Shown: positions 1 through 6,370 of the stretch, piece after piece
Numbering within the stretch: position 1 is the stretch's first letter
Layout of the letters: each line of letters begins with the position of its first letter
DNA from: Brevundimonas vancanneytii
Lineage (GTDB): Bacteria; Pseudomonadota; Alphaproteobacteria; Caulobacterales; Caulobacteraceae
Length of the DNA stretch: 12,620 nt
Reading direction: 5' to 3'
Assembly (NCBI GenBank): GCA_945874855.1
Contig: CAMCIP010000048.1
Span: 1 to 12,620, forward strand
The notes under the pieces: model-generated
Databases searched by the model: none
What the model was told of the DNA's origin: nothing
What the model saw: only the letters and a program-made list of their open reading frames with translations
Made by a program: the position numbers and the translations under genes

Positions 1-1283
1 GTGCAGCCGTCCGCGCCCACCAGCCCGGCCCGGTCCATGGCGAACCGCACCGGCAGGGACTGGATCGCCACGTCATGGACGACCTGGTCATAGCCGCGCT
101 GCAGGAAGGTCGAATAGATGGCGCAGACCGGCTTCATCCCGTCGGCCGCGAGGCCGGCGGCGAAGGTCACGGCATGCTGCTCGGCGATGCCGACATCATA
201 GGTCCGCTCGGGGAAGGCCTGGCCGAACAGGTCCAGCCCGGTGCCCGACGGCATGGCGGCGGTGATGGCCACGACCGTGGGGTCGATCTTCGCCCGCTTG
301 ATCAGCTCTGTGCCGAACACCTTGGTGTAGCTGGGCGCATTGGAGACGGCCTTGGACTGTTTGCCCGAGACGACGTCGAACTTGACCACGCCGTGGTATT
401 TGTCGGCGCTGCTCTCGGCAGGGCCATAGCCCTTGCCCTTCTGCGTCACGACGTGAACCACCACCGGCCGGTCATCGACCTCCGCGGCGTTCTTGAGCAC
501 GGAGACAAGGGCGTCCATGTCGTGGCCGTCGATCGGGCCGATGTAGTAGAAGCCCAGCTCCTCGAAGAAGGTCCCGCCCGTGACCATGCCCCGGGCATAT
601 TCCTCGGCCTTGCGCGCGGCGTCGCGGAAGGGGCGCGGCATGTGCTCGGCCACCTTCTTGCCGAAGCGACGGAAATTCCGGTAGGCACCGCCCGACACCA
701 GATTGGCCAGATAGGCGCTCATGCCGCCCACCGGCGGGGCGATCGACATGTCGTTGTCGTTCAGCACGACGACCAGTTGCTTCGTCGTCTCCGCGGCATT
801 GTTCATGGCCTCATAGGCCATGCCGGCCGACATGGAGCCGTCGCCGATCACGGCCACGACCTTGTTGGTCTCGCCCTTCTGGTCGCGCGCGGCGCAGAAG
901 CCCAGCGCGGCGCTGATGGAGGTGGAGGCGTGGGCCGCACCGAAGGGATCGTATTCACTCTCCGACCGCTTGGTGAAGCCGGAGAGACCGCCGCCCTGTC
1001 GCAGGGTGCGGATGCGATCGCGACGGCCCGTCACGATCTTGTGCGGGTAGCACTGGTGACCGACGTCCCAGATCAGCACGTCGCGCGGTGTATCGAACAC
1101 GTGGTGCAGCGCCACCGTCAGTTCGACCACGCCCAGCGCGGAGCCCAGATGGCCACCTGTCACCGAAACGGCATCGATCACCTCGGCACGCAGATCGTCG
1201 GCCAGGGCCTGCAGCCGGTCGGCCGGCACCCGCCGGATGTCCGCGGGCGTCAGGACCGTGTCGAGCAGCGGGGTGTCAGGCAT
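1..1283 (-). CDS. dxs: 1-deoxy-D-xylulose-5-phosphate synthase, 3' part beyond window
   Basis: Thiamine-diphosphate enzyme that condenses pyruvate and glyceraldehyde 3-phosphate to DXP, the first step of the MEP isoprenoid pathway; cytosolic. I translated the minus strand from the ATG at 1283; 427 codons are visible and the frame is open to the left edge, so about 200 C-terminal residues of a usual ~640 are missing. Visible hallmarks: GGHLGSALG (43-51, with the substrate-site His45), IWDVGHQCYPHKI (71-83), the TPP/Mg motif GDGSMSAGMAYEAMNN (147-162) with NDN at 175-177, and IAEQHAVTFAAGLA (366-379) holding the catalytic Glu368. DRAGLVGADG near 417-426 begins the transketolase-like pyrimidine domain end. 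An AGGTG element lies about 8 nt before the start. dxs follows ispA by 42 bp on the same strand and is probably co-transcribed. Identification is secure; the C-terminus was not seen. Confidence 0.97.
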   Translation of the reverse strand, partial: MPDTPLLDTVLTPADIRRVPADRLQALADDLRAEVIDAVSVTGGHLGSALGVVELTVALHHVFDTPRDVLIWDVGHQCYPHKIVTGRRDRIRTLRQGGGLSGFTKRSESEYDPFGAAHASTSISAALGFCAARDQKGETNKVVAVIGDGSMSAGMAYEAMNNAAETTKQLVVVLNDNDMSIAPPVGGMSAYLANLVSGGAYRNFRRFGKKVAEHMPRPFRDAARKAEEYARGMVTGGTFFEELGFYYIGPIDGHDMDALVSVLKNAAEVDDRPVVVHVVTQKGKGYGPAESSADKYHGVVKFDVVSGKQSKAVSNAPSYTKVFGTELIKRAKIDPTVVAITAAMPSGTGLDLFGQAFPERTYDVGIAEQHAVTFAAGLAADGMKPVCAIYSTFLQRGYDQVVHDVAIQSLPVRFAMDRAGLVGADGC

Positions 1284-1325
1284 CCATCTTCACCTTGAGG
1301 CGGGACCGGCCCGCGAATTTTCCCA

Positions 1326-2237
1326 TCAGGTCCGCCGCTTGAGCACGAAGTCAACCGACGCCTTGAGAATTTCCGCGTCCTCGCCATAGGGCTGCAGATG
1401 CCCGCGCGCCTGGTCGGCCAGATGCGCGACCCTCTGCCGTGCCGCGTCCACGCCCAGCAGGGTCACGAAATTGGTCTTGCCCCGGGCCGCGTCCTTGCCC
1501 CCCGCGGCCTTGCCCAGGGCCTCGGCGTCACCCTCGGCATCCAGCAGATCGTCGACGATCTGATAGGCCAGACCGATGTCGTGGGCGAAGCCCAGCAGGG
1601 CATGCCGATGCGCCTCGTCTGCGCGCGACAGGATCAGGGCGATCTCGAAGGCATAGCTGAACAGGGCCCCCGTCTTGAGCCGCTGCATCCGCGCGACACC
1701 GCCCAGGTCGTCGCGCACGCCCAGCAGGTCGATCATCTGACCGCCCGCCATGCCCCGCGCACCCGACGCCAGCGACAGGCGCGCAGCCAGTTCGCAACGG
1801 ATCTCGGCGTCGTCGTGGGTGTCTTCATGCAGCAGGATGTCGAACGCTGCGGTCTGCAGGGCGTCGCCGGCCAGCACGGCCGTCGCCTCGTCATAGGCCC
1901 GATGCACCGTGGGCCGTCCCCGCCGCACATCGTCGTCGTCCATGCAGGGCAGGTCGTCGTGCACAAGGCTGTAGGCGTGCACGCACTCCAGCGCGCAGGC
2001 CGCCCGCAGCACCGGCCGTTCCTCAATGTCGAACAACCGCGCCGCCTCGAGGGCGAAGAAGGGCCTCAGCCGCTTGCCGGGCCCCAGCGCCGCATATCGC
2101 ATGGCCTCGGTCAGCCGTGACTCCGGGCCATCGGCACGGGGCAGCAACTCATCCAGCGCCACCGTCACCAGGTCAGCCACTTCGGCGACGCGGTCCAGCA
2201 CAGCCTGCTCGGGCGAGTTGGCGGCGAGGACGGTCAA
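1326..2237 (-). CDS. ispA: Polyprenyl (farnesyl/geranyl) diphosphate synthase
   Basis: Trans-isoprenyl diphosphate synthase of 303 aa that adds isopentenyl diphosphate to allylic diphosphates, giving GPP/FPP for quinones, undecaprenyl phosphate and carotenoids. Visible motifs in family order: GKRLRP (54-59), first aspartate-rich motif DDLPCMD (94-100) followed by RRGRPTVH (105-112), GDAL (124-127), GGQMIDL (165-171), KTG (188-190) and second aspartate-rich motif QIVDDLLD (226-233). The two-residue insertion in DDxxxxD is the bacterial FPP synthase type, but product chain length cannot be fixed from sequence. The start is taken as TTG (2237-2235): it overlaps the csaA stop as TTGA, and a GGGGAG ribosome site at 2252-2247 sits 9 nt upstream. 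A later GTG start is possible. It lies between csaA and dxs in an operon. Confidence 0.95.
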   Translation of the reverse strand: MTVLAANSPEQAVLDRVAEVADLVTVALDELLPRADGPESRLTEAMRYAALGPGKRLRPFFALEAARLFDIEERPVLRAACALECVHAYSLVHDDLPCMDDDDVRRGRPTVHRAYDEATAVLAGDALQTAAFDILLHEDTHDDAEIRCELAARLSLASGARGMAGGQMIDLLGVRDDLGGVARMQRLKTGALFSYAFEIALILSRADEAHRHALLGFAHDIGLAYQIVDDLLDAEGDAEALGKAAGGKDAARGKTNFVTLLGVDAARQRVAHLADQARGHLQPYGEDAEILKASVDFVLKRRT

Positions 2238-2584
2238 AACAGTCGGCTCCCCAAGGGCACGTCGCGTTCCGGCTGGACCAGCACCACCTCCCCGTCCGCG
2301 TCCGGGAAACCCAGCGTCAGAACCTGGGACATGAAGGGCCCGATCTGCCGGGGTGGAAAATTCACCACAGCGGCCACCAGCCGACCGACCAGCCCTTCAA
2401 CCTCATAGTGGCGGGTGATCTGGGCAGACGACCGCTTGAGCCCGACGTCGGGGCCGAAGTCGATGGTCAGTTTGAAGGCGGGCTTCCGCGCCTCGGGAAA
2501 TGGCTCCGCGGCGACCACGCGGCCGACGCGCACATCGACCTTCATGAAGTCGTCGAAGGCGATCGGGTCGGCGACGACGGTCAT
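2234..2584 (-). CDS. csaA: CsaA-type tRNA-binding-domain protein
   Basis: Small 116-aa OB-fold protein of the CsaA family, described from Bacillus as a secretion-related chaperone and built on the EMAP/tRNA-binding fold. Nearly every family landmark is present: KVDVRVGRVVAAEPFPEARKPA (15-36), KLTIDFG (38-44), KRSSAQITRHY (50-60), VVNFPPRQIGPFMSQVL (73-89) and LGFPDADG (91-98). The frame is open further upstream inside xseB, but the ATG at 2584 is chosen because the CsaA fold begins about 12 residues later and the codon overlaps the xseB stop as TGATG. No clear ribosome site is seen, so translation is probably coupled to xseB. Its stop in turn overlaps the TTG start of ispA. The physiological role in Alphaproteobacteria is not something I can infer. 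Confidence 0.93.
   Translation of the reverse strand: MTVVADPIAFDDFMKVDVRVGRVVAAEPFPEARKPAFKLTIDFGPDVGLKRSSAQITRHYEVEGLVGRLVAAVVNFPPRQIGPFMSQVLTLGFPDADGEVVLVQPERDVPLGSRLF
2235..2252 (-). promoter_or_regulatory. Ribosome-binding site fixing the TTG start of ispA
   Basis: On the minus strand GGGGAG (2252-2247) is followed by nine bases and then TTG (2237-2235). The site lies inside the last codons of csaA, and the TTG overlaps the csaA TGA by three bases. This spacing decides for the TTG over the later in-frame GTG codons. Confidence 0.6.
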
Positions 2585-2829
2585 CAACCGAACTCGGCCG
2601 GCTCGACGCCGACCGCCTGGCCGTCCGCGCCCAGAACCACCTTTTCGACCCGAAGCTGGGCGGCCTTGAGCCGCGCCTCGCACAGAGCTTTCAGCCTGGC
2701 GCCCTCCTCATAGAGAGTCACCGCCTCCTCCAGCGGGGCCTGACCCGACTCCAGCCGCTGCACGAGCGACTCAAGGCGCTGCAGGGCGGCTTCGAATGAC
2801 AGGTCGGATTCGGCGGAGGGCTCGGTCAT
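2584..2829 (-). CDS. xseB: Exodeoxyribonuclease VII small subunit
   Basis: Small subunit of exonuclease VII, which with XseA degrades single-stranded DNA from both ends; XseB forms the helical regulatory part of the complex. The 81-aa product has the family's usual length and core: SFEAALQRLESLVQRLESGQ (11-30), then PLEEAVTLYEEGARL (32-46) and a helical stretch that ends near the KVVL motif (63-66). It starts at ATG 2829 and stops in a one-base overlap with csaA. xseB next to ispA and dxs is a long-conserved order, also found in E. coli; here csaA sits in between. It is probably the first gene of the xseB-csaA-ispA-dxs operon, since a 51-bp gap with a strong hairpin separates it from the phosphatase gene. 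The large-subunit gene xseA is not in the window. Confidence 0.95.
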   Translation of the reverse strand: MTEPSAESDLSFEAALQRLESLVQRLESGQAPLEEAVTLYEEGARLKALCEARLKAAQLRVEKVVLGADGQAVGVEPAEFG

Positions 2830-2848
2830 GGGAGCGGAACCCTAGAGG

Positions 2849-2880
2849 CGGCGCGTCGCCGCTTCAACGGCGAAGCGCCG
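2849..2880 (-). terminator. Hairpin between phosphatase gene and xseB
   Basis: An inverted repeat immediately after the phosphatase stop: CGGCGC (2849-2854) pairs with GCGCCG (2875-2880), and TCGCCG (2856-2861) pairs with CGGCGA (2868-2873) around a six-base loop, with one mismatched pair between the two arms. That is 12 bp with high GC. No T-run follows on the minus strand, so intrinsic termination is uncertain; it may instead attenuate read-through or protect a transcript end ahead of xseB. Confidence 0.45.
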
Positions 2881-3540
2881 TCAGGCCCGCTGGTAGCGGC
2901 GCTGGCTCCAGTATTTGAAGCCCTGGTCGTGCACCAGTCGCCAGCCGTCGGCCTTCAGCCGGCGCCCGACCATATGGTTGAAGTAGCCGTGGGCGAAGAC
3001 CAGCACGTCCTGGCCCGAGGCCGCCCGCTCGATGAGCACCTGGGCCGCCTGCTCCGCGCGCACCTCGGCCTCGGCGCGGGTCTCCTGCTGGTGATGCCGG
3101 TCCGACCAATGCCACCAGATCCGCGCCACAACCCCCCACCATTTGGGCGACAGCTTGATGAAGTCCGGCAGGCTCGGCGGCGGCAGGGGGGCCTCGATAA
3201 ACAGGGCGTCGACCCGCACGTCGCGCGCGCCGGAGGCGGCCGTCGCTGTCTCCATCGCCCGCGGCCGGGTGGAGGCATAGATGGCCCCCGCGCCCTCGAC
3301 GGCGGCCAGCAGTTCGGGCGGCGGCGTCTGGCCGGCGCGCAGACCCCCGACCTCATACTTCGCCCACCAGTCGCCATACTGGCGTGCGGTGATCAGGCAT
3401 TTGCGCGACAGGGCGGGCTCGCCATGGCGCACGAGCGTAATGGCGCCCGTCCGGACGGCCCCGGCGGCGTCAGGGATCGCCGGCGGGACCGGAACGGGCG
3501 CCTCTGCGGCAGGTCGGGTCGGGGGGTCCTGCACGGTCAT
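2881..3540 (-). CDS. Histidine phosphatase family protein (phosphoglycerate mutase-like)
   Basis: A 219-aa member of the histidine phosphatase superfamily, which uses a phospho-histidine intermediate; substrates range from sugar phosphates to phosphoproteins and nucleotides. LVRHGEPA (36-43) holds the nucleophile His39, ASTRPRAMETA (89-99) the second arginine region, Glu116 in FIEAPLPPP is a plausible acid, and VFAHGYFNHMVG (181-192) supplies His184. A tryptophan-rich stretch (about 133-148) lies in the variable part. The frame is open 49 codons further upstream, but that part overlaps the HDAC gene out of frame, so the ATG at 3540 was chosen; no strong ribosome site supports it. The first ~30 residues are Pro/Ala-rich and not conserved-looking. 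The gene lies 49 bp after the HDAC-like gene. The substrate is unknown. Confidence 0.85.
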   Translation of the reverse strand: MTVQDPPTRPAAEAPVPVPPAIPDAAGAVRTGAITLVRHGEPALSRKCLITARQYGDWWAKYEVGGLRAGQTPPPELLAAVEGAGAIYASTRPRAMETATAASGARDVRVDALFIEAPLPPPSLPDFIKLSPKWWGVVARIWWHWSDRHHQQETRAEAEVRAEQAAQVLIERAASGQDVLVFAHGYFNHMVGRRLKADGWRLVHDQGFKYWSQRRYQRA

Positions 3541-3589
3541 GATCCGCGGACGGCAACGGGACCCCGGCCTTGCGGGGCGGCGTGCGTCC

Positions 3590-4510
3590 TCATTCCTCCC
3601 CAAGGGCCCTGACGTGGGCGACGGCGGACCGTCCCAGACCTGCAAGGTCGTAACCGCCCTCGAGCGAGGACACAACCTTGCCGCCACAGCGGGCCCGGGC
3701 GATCTCCAGCACCGCCCGCGTGGCCCAGGCGAAGTCCTCCGCCTCCAGACTCTGATGGGCGAGGGGATCGCGGCGATGGGCGTCGAACCCCGCCGAAATC
3801 AGGACCAGGTCCGGCGCAAATGCGTCCAGAGCCGGCATCAGCCCCCCCTGAAACGAGGCCCGCCAGGCCTCTCGCGCCGCATGGGGAGGCACGGGCACAT
3901 TGACGACATTGCCCACCCCCGTCTCCGCCGCGTCGCCGGATCCGGGATAGAGCGGCATCTGATGGATGGACCCGAGGAACAGCGTCGGATCGTGCTCGAC
4001 CGCCGCCTGGGTGCCGTTGCCATGATGAACGTCGAAGTCGATGACCGCCACCCGCGCCAGCCCTGCCGCCTGCGCCGCCCGCGCCGCCACGGCCACGTTC
4101 GAGAACAGGCAGAAGCCCATGACCTCCTGCGGCGTGGCGTGATGCCCGGGCGGCCGCACGGCGCAGAAGGCCCGGCTCAGGTCTCCGGCCGCGACGGCGC
4201 GCACGGCGTCGACGACCGCCCCCGCCGCCAGCCGCGCAGCCCGGACGCTGCCCGGCGACAGCGCGGTGTCGGGGTCCAGCTGGCGCAGGCCCTCCGCCGG
4301 CGAAGCGGCCAGGATCGCCTCCACATGCGCGGTCGGATGGACCCGCTCCAGATCGGCGACATCGGCCTCGCGCGCCTCGCGACGGTCCCGTCCCAGCGCC
4401 GCGGCCTCCAGCGCTGCCAGCACCGCCGCCAGCCGTTCCGGCCGCTCGGGATGGCCGACGCCGGGGCTGTGGGCGATCATGTCCGTATGGGTGAACAGCG
4501 TGGCGGCCAT
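3590..4510 (-). CDS. HDAC-superfamily deacetylase/amidohydrolase
   Basis: Zinc amidohydrolase of the histone deacetylase/acetylpolyamine amidohydrolase/AcuC superfamily, 306 aa. Visible landmarks: HPERPERL (20-27), RPPGHHA (119-125) with the active-site pair His123/His124, DFDVHHGNGTQ (158-168) whose Asp160 and His162 are zinc ligands, SAGFDAH (239-245) with third ligand Asp243, DPLA (248-251) and LEGGYDL (283-289) with catalytic Tyr287. All catalytic residues are present, so the enzyme should be active. Bacterial members deacetylate polyamines, small amides or acyl-lysine; the sequence does not choose between these. The start at ATG 4510 gives the expected N-terminus. It is transcribed divergently from the GNAT gene, 65 bp apart, and is followed by the phosphatase gene. 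Confidence 0.93.
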   Translation of the reverse strand: MAATLFTHTDMIAHSPGVGHPERPERLAAVLAALEAAALGRDRREAREADVADLERVHPTAHVEAILAASPAEGLRQLDPDTALSPGSVRAARLAAGAVVDAVRAVAAGDLSRAFCAVRPPGHHATPQEVMGFCLFSNVAVAARAAQAAGLARVAVIDFDVHHGNGTQAAVEHDPTLFLGSIHQMPLYPGSGDAAETGVGNVVNVPVPPHAAREAWRASFQGGLMPALDAFAPDLVLISAGFDAHRRDPLAHQSLEAEDFAWATRAVLEIARARCGGKVVSSLEGGYDLAGLGRSAVAHVRALGEE

Positions 4511-4575
4511 GGCGCGATGATAGGCGCCGACTCACCCCCCTGTCGCGTGCCGCGTGAAGGGCGTATGCGGCCGCC
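4511..4575. promoter_or_regulatory. Divergent intergenic region between HDAC-like and GNAT genes
   Basis: The 65 bases between two head-to-head start codons must hold the 5' signals of both genes. I see no convincing -35/-10 pair. The only structure is a short GGCGC-N8-GCGCC dyad (4511-4528) next to the HDAC start. The assignment as a promoter region rests on gene orientation only. Confidence 0.35.
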
Positions 4576-5103
4576 ATGTCCGAGATTCTGATCCGCACTG
4601 CCCGCCCCGAAGACGCGCCGCGCCTGGCCGATCTGGGCCGTCGCACCTTCATCGACACCTTCGTGACGGGCTTCGGTATTGCCTATCCCCCGGCGGACCT
4701 TGCCGCGCATCTGGAGAAGGCCTTCGGCGTCGACGCCACCCTTGCCGGCCTGACCGAGCCCGGCGCCGCCTGGTGGGTGGCGGAGCGTGGTGACGAGTTG
4801 CTGGCCTTCGCCAACGCCGGCCCCAACGGCCTGCCCCACCCCGAGGCCCGTCACAGCCACGCCGAACTGCGTCGCCTCTACGTCGACCGGGCCGCCCAGG
4901 GTCTGGGGCTCGGCACGGCCCTGCTGGGGCAGGCGCTGGCGTGGATGGCGCTGAACTCCGACGGCCCCCTCTGGATCGGGGTCTGGAGCGGCAATCTGAA
5001 GGCGCAGAAGCTCTATGCCGCCCATGGCTTCGAAAAGGCCGGCGCGTACCAGTATCCCGTGGGCACCTGGCTGGACGACGAGTTCATCTTGCGGCGCGGC
5101 TGA
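4576..5103 (+). CDS. GNAT family N-acetyltransferase
   Basis: A 175-aa GCN5-related acetyltransferase that would move an acetyl group from acetyl-CoA to an amine. The N-terminal strand-helix IRTARPEDAPRLADL (6-20) is typical. Motif A is ELRRLYVDRAAQGLGLGTAL (97-116), where QGLGLG (108-113) forms the pyrophosphate-binding turn for acetyl-CoA. Motif B is NLKAQKLYAAHGFEKAG (140-156), and a closing strand (EFILR) ends the protein. This resembles the small-molecule or RimI-like GNATs with FIDTF near residue 25, but the substrate cannot be named. ATG 4576 is chosen because the conserved N-terminus starts there; the ribosome site is weak. The next gene begins 20 bp downstream, so the two are probably co-transcribed. 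Confidence 0.92.
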   Translation: MSEILIRTARPEDAPRLADLGRRTFIDTFVTGFGIAYPPADLAAHLEKAFGVDATLAGLTEPGAAWWVAERGDELLAFANAGPNGLPHPEARHSHAELRRLYVDRAAQGLGLGTALLGQALAWMALNSDGPLWIGVWSGNLKAQKLYAAHGFEKAGAYQYPVGTWLDDEFILRRG

Positions 5104-5114
5104 GCCTGGCTCAG
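5100..5114 (+). repeat. Inverted repeat spanning the GNAT stop codon
   Basis: CTGAGCC (5100-5106), one base, then GGCTCAG (5108-5114): a perfect seven-base dyad that realistically folds as six pairs with a three-base loop. It contains the GNAT TGA and the start of the AGG that may serve the VWA gene (ATG 5124). It could slow translation restart, but it is short and may be chance. Confidence 0.35.
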
Positions 5115-5123
5115 GTTGGGCGC

Positions 5124-6302
5124 ATGCTCCTGCCCTTCTTCACCGCCCTGCGCGACGCCAAGGTCCCGGTGTCGCTGAAGGAATGGCTGCATCTGATGCA
5201 GGCCATGGACCGCGGGGTCGCCTCTGACGGCGTGGATGACTTCTACCACCTGTCGCGGGCCGTGCTGGTCAAGGACGAGAAGCATTACGACCGCTTCGAC
5301 CAGGTTTTCGGATCGGTGTTCAAGGGTCTGGAGTCGGTCGGACCCGGCGAGGCGCCGTCGGTCGACGTCCCCGAGGACTGGCTGAAACTGCTGAACGAGA
5401 AATACCTCACCGATGAGGAAAAGGCGCAGATCGAGGCCTTGGGCGGTTTCGAGGCCCTGATGGAGACCCTGCAGAAGCGGCTTGAGGAGCAGCAGGGCCG
5501 GCATGAAGGCGGCAACAGGTGGATCGGGACCGGCGGAACCAGCCCCTTCGGTCATGGCGGCTACAATCCCGAGGGCGTGCGCATCGGCGGCCCGGGTCGC
5601 CAGGGCCGGGCGGCCAAGGTCTGGGAGAAGCGCGAGTATCGCAATCTGGACGACCAGGTCGAACTGGGCACGCGCAACATCAAGGTCGCACTGCGCCGCC
5701 TGCGCCGTTTCGCGCGCCAGGGTGCGCCGGACGAGCTGGACATGGACGCCACCGTCGACGGCACGGCGCGGCAGGGCTGGCTGGACATCCACATGCGGCC
5801 CGAGCGACGCAACACGATCAAGGTCCTGTTGTTCCTCGACATCGGCGGGTCGATGGATGCCCATGTGAAGATGTGCGAGGAGCTGTTCTCGGCCGCCCGG
5901 ACAGAGTTCAAACACCTCGAATTCTTCTACTTCCACAACTGCCTCTACGAGGGCGTGTGGAAGGACAATCGCCGCCGCCACGCCGAAAGGACCCCGACGT
6001 GGGAGGTGCTGAACAAATACCCCGCCGACTGGCGCGCCATCTTCGTCGGCGACGCCACCATGAGCCCCTATGAGGTCACCATGGCCGGCGGCTCGGTCGA
6101 GCACTGGAACGAGGAAGCCGGCGCGGTCTGGATGAAGCGGGCGACGCAACAGTGGGACCGGGTCGCCTGGCTGAACCCGGCGCCCGAGCGGTACTGGAGC
6201 TATTCGGCCTCAGTGGGCCTGATCCGCGAACTGGTGGACGAGCGGATGTATCCGTTGACACTCGACGGGCTGGATCAGGCGATGCGGGCGCTGTCGCGCT
6301 GA
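5124..6302 (+). CDS. VWA domain-containing protein (CoxE-like, COG3825-type)
   Basis: A 392-aa protein with a C-terminal von Willebrand A domain. The N-terminus LPFFTALRDAKVPVSLKEW (3-21) and the DFYHLSRAVLVKDEKHYDRF region (39-58) match the CoxE-like VWA family as I remember it. A Gly-rich linker (about 129-161) follows, then a basic helix (170-199). The MIDAS loop of the VWA domain is LLFLDIGGSMD (235-245), with Asp239 and Ser243 in DxGxS spacing; VGDATMSPYE (308-317) probably gives the distal MIDAS threonine. No signal peptide or membrane segment is seen. Such proteins usually pair with a MoxR-type AAA+ ATPase as a metal- or cofactor-insertion chaperone; none is adjacent here. The ATG at 5124 is preferred over in-frame codons inside the GNAT gene because the family N-terminus begins there. 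Confidence 0.88.
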   Translation: MLLPFFTALRDAKVPVSLKEWLHLMQAMDRGVASDGVDDFYHLSRAVLVKDEKHYDRFDQVFGSVFKGLESVGPGEAPSVDVPEDWLKLLNEKYLTDEEKAQIEALGGFEALMETLQKRLEEQQGRHEGGNRWIGTGGTSPFGHGGYNPEGVRIGGPGRQGRAAKVWEKREYRNLDDQVELGTRNIKVALRRLRRFARQGAPDELDMDATVDGTARQGWLDIHMRPERRNTIKVLLFLDIGGSMDAHVKMCEELFSAARTEFKHLEFFYFHNCLYEGVWKDNRRRHAERTPTWEVLNKYPADWRAIFVGDATMSPYEVTMAGGSVEHWNEEAGAVWMKRATQQWDRVAWLNPAPERYWSYSASVGLIRELVDERMYPLTLDGLDQAMRALSR

Positions 6303-6355
6303 GCGTCAGATCGCGTCAGTGGCGGTCACCCGAAGCGCGGGTAGGGTGGGAAAGC

Positions 6356-6370
6356 AGGGGAGGCTGATCC
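6356..6370 (+). promoter_or_regulatory. Strong ribosome-binding site of the secreted hypothetical gene
   Basis: AGGGGAGG (6356-6363) is followed by seven bases and ATG 6371. It is the best Shine-Dalgarno match on the plus strand of this window and supports the next ORF as a real gene. The 68 bp after the VWA gene show no clear promoter; two copies of GCGTCAG (6303-6309 and 6313-6319) are the only repeat. Confidence 0.7.

Noticed and set aside
75..1298. A 407-codon plus-strand open frame opposite dxs
   Set aside because: The minus strand encodes dxs with all motifs; the antisense translation is low-complexity His/Gly/Arg-rich.
1300..1314. GCGGG-N5-CCCGC hairpin between ispA and dxs as a terminator
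   Set aside because: Only five pairs and no T-run after it on the minus strand; dxs follows closely and is expected in the same transcript.
3562..3577. CCCCG-N6-CGGGG hairpin between the HDAC and phosphatase genes as a terminator
   Set aside because: Five pairs, no T-run, and such dyads occur often by chance at this GC content.
3537..4658. A 373-codon minus-strand frame over the HDAC-like gene
   Set aside because: It is out of frame with a complete HDAC-superfamily protein and is an Arg/Gly-rich shadow.
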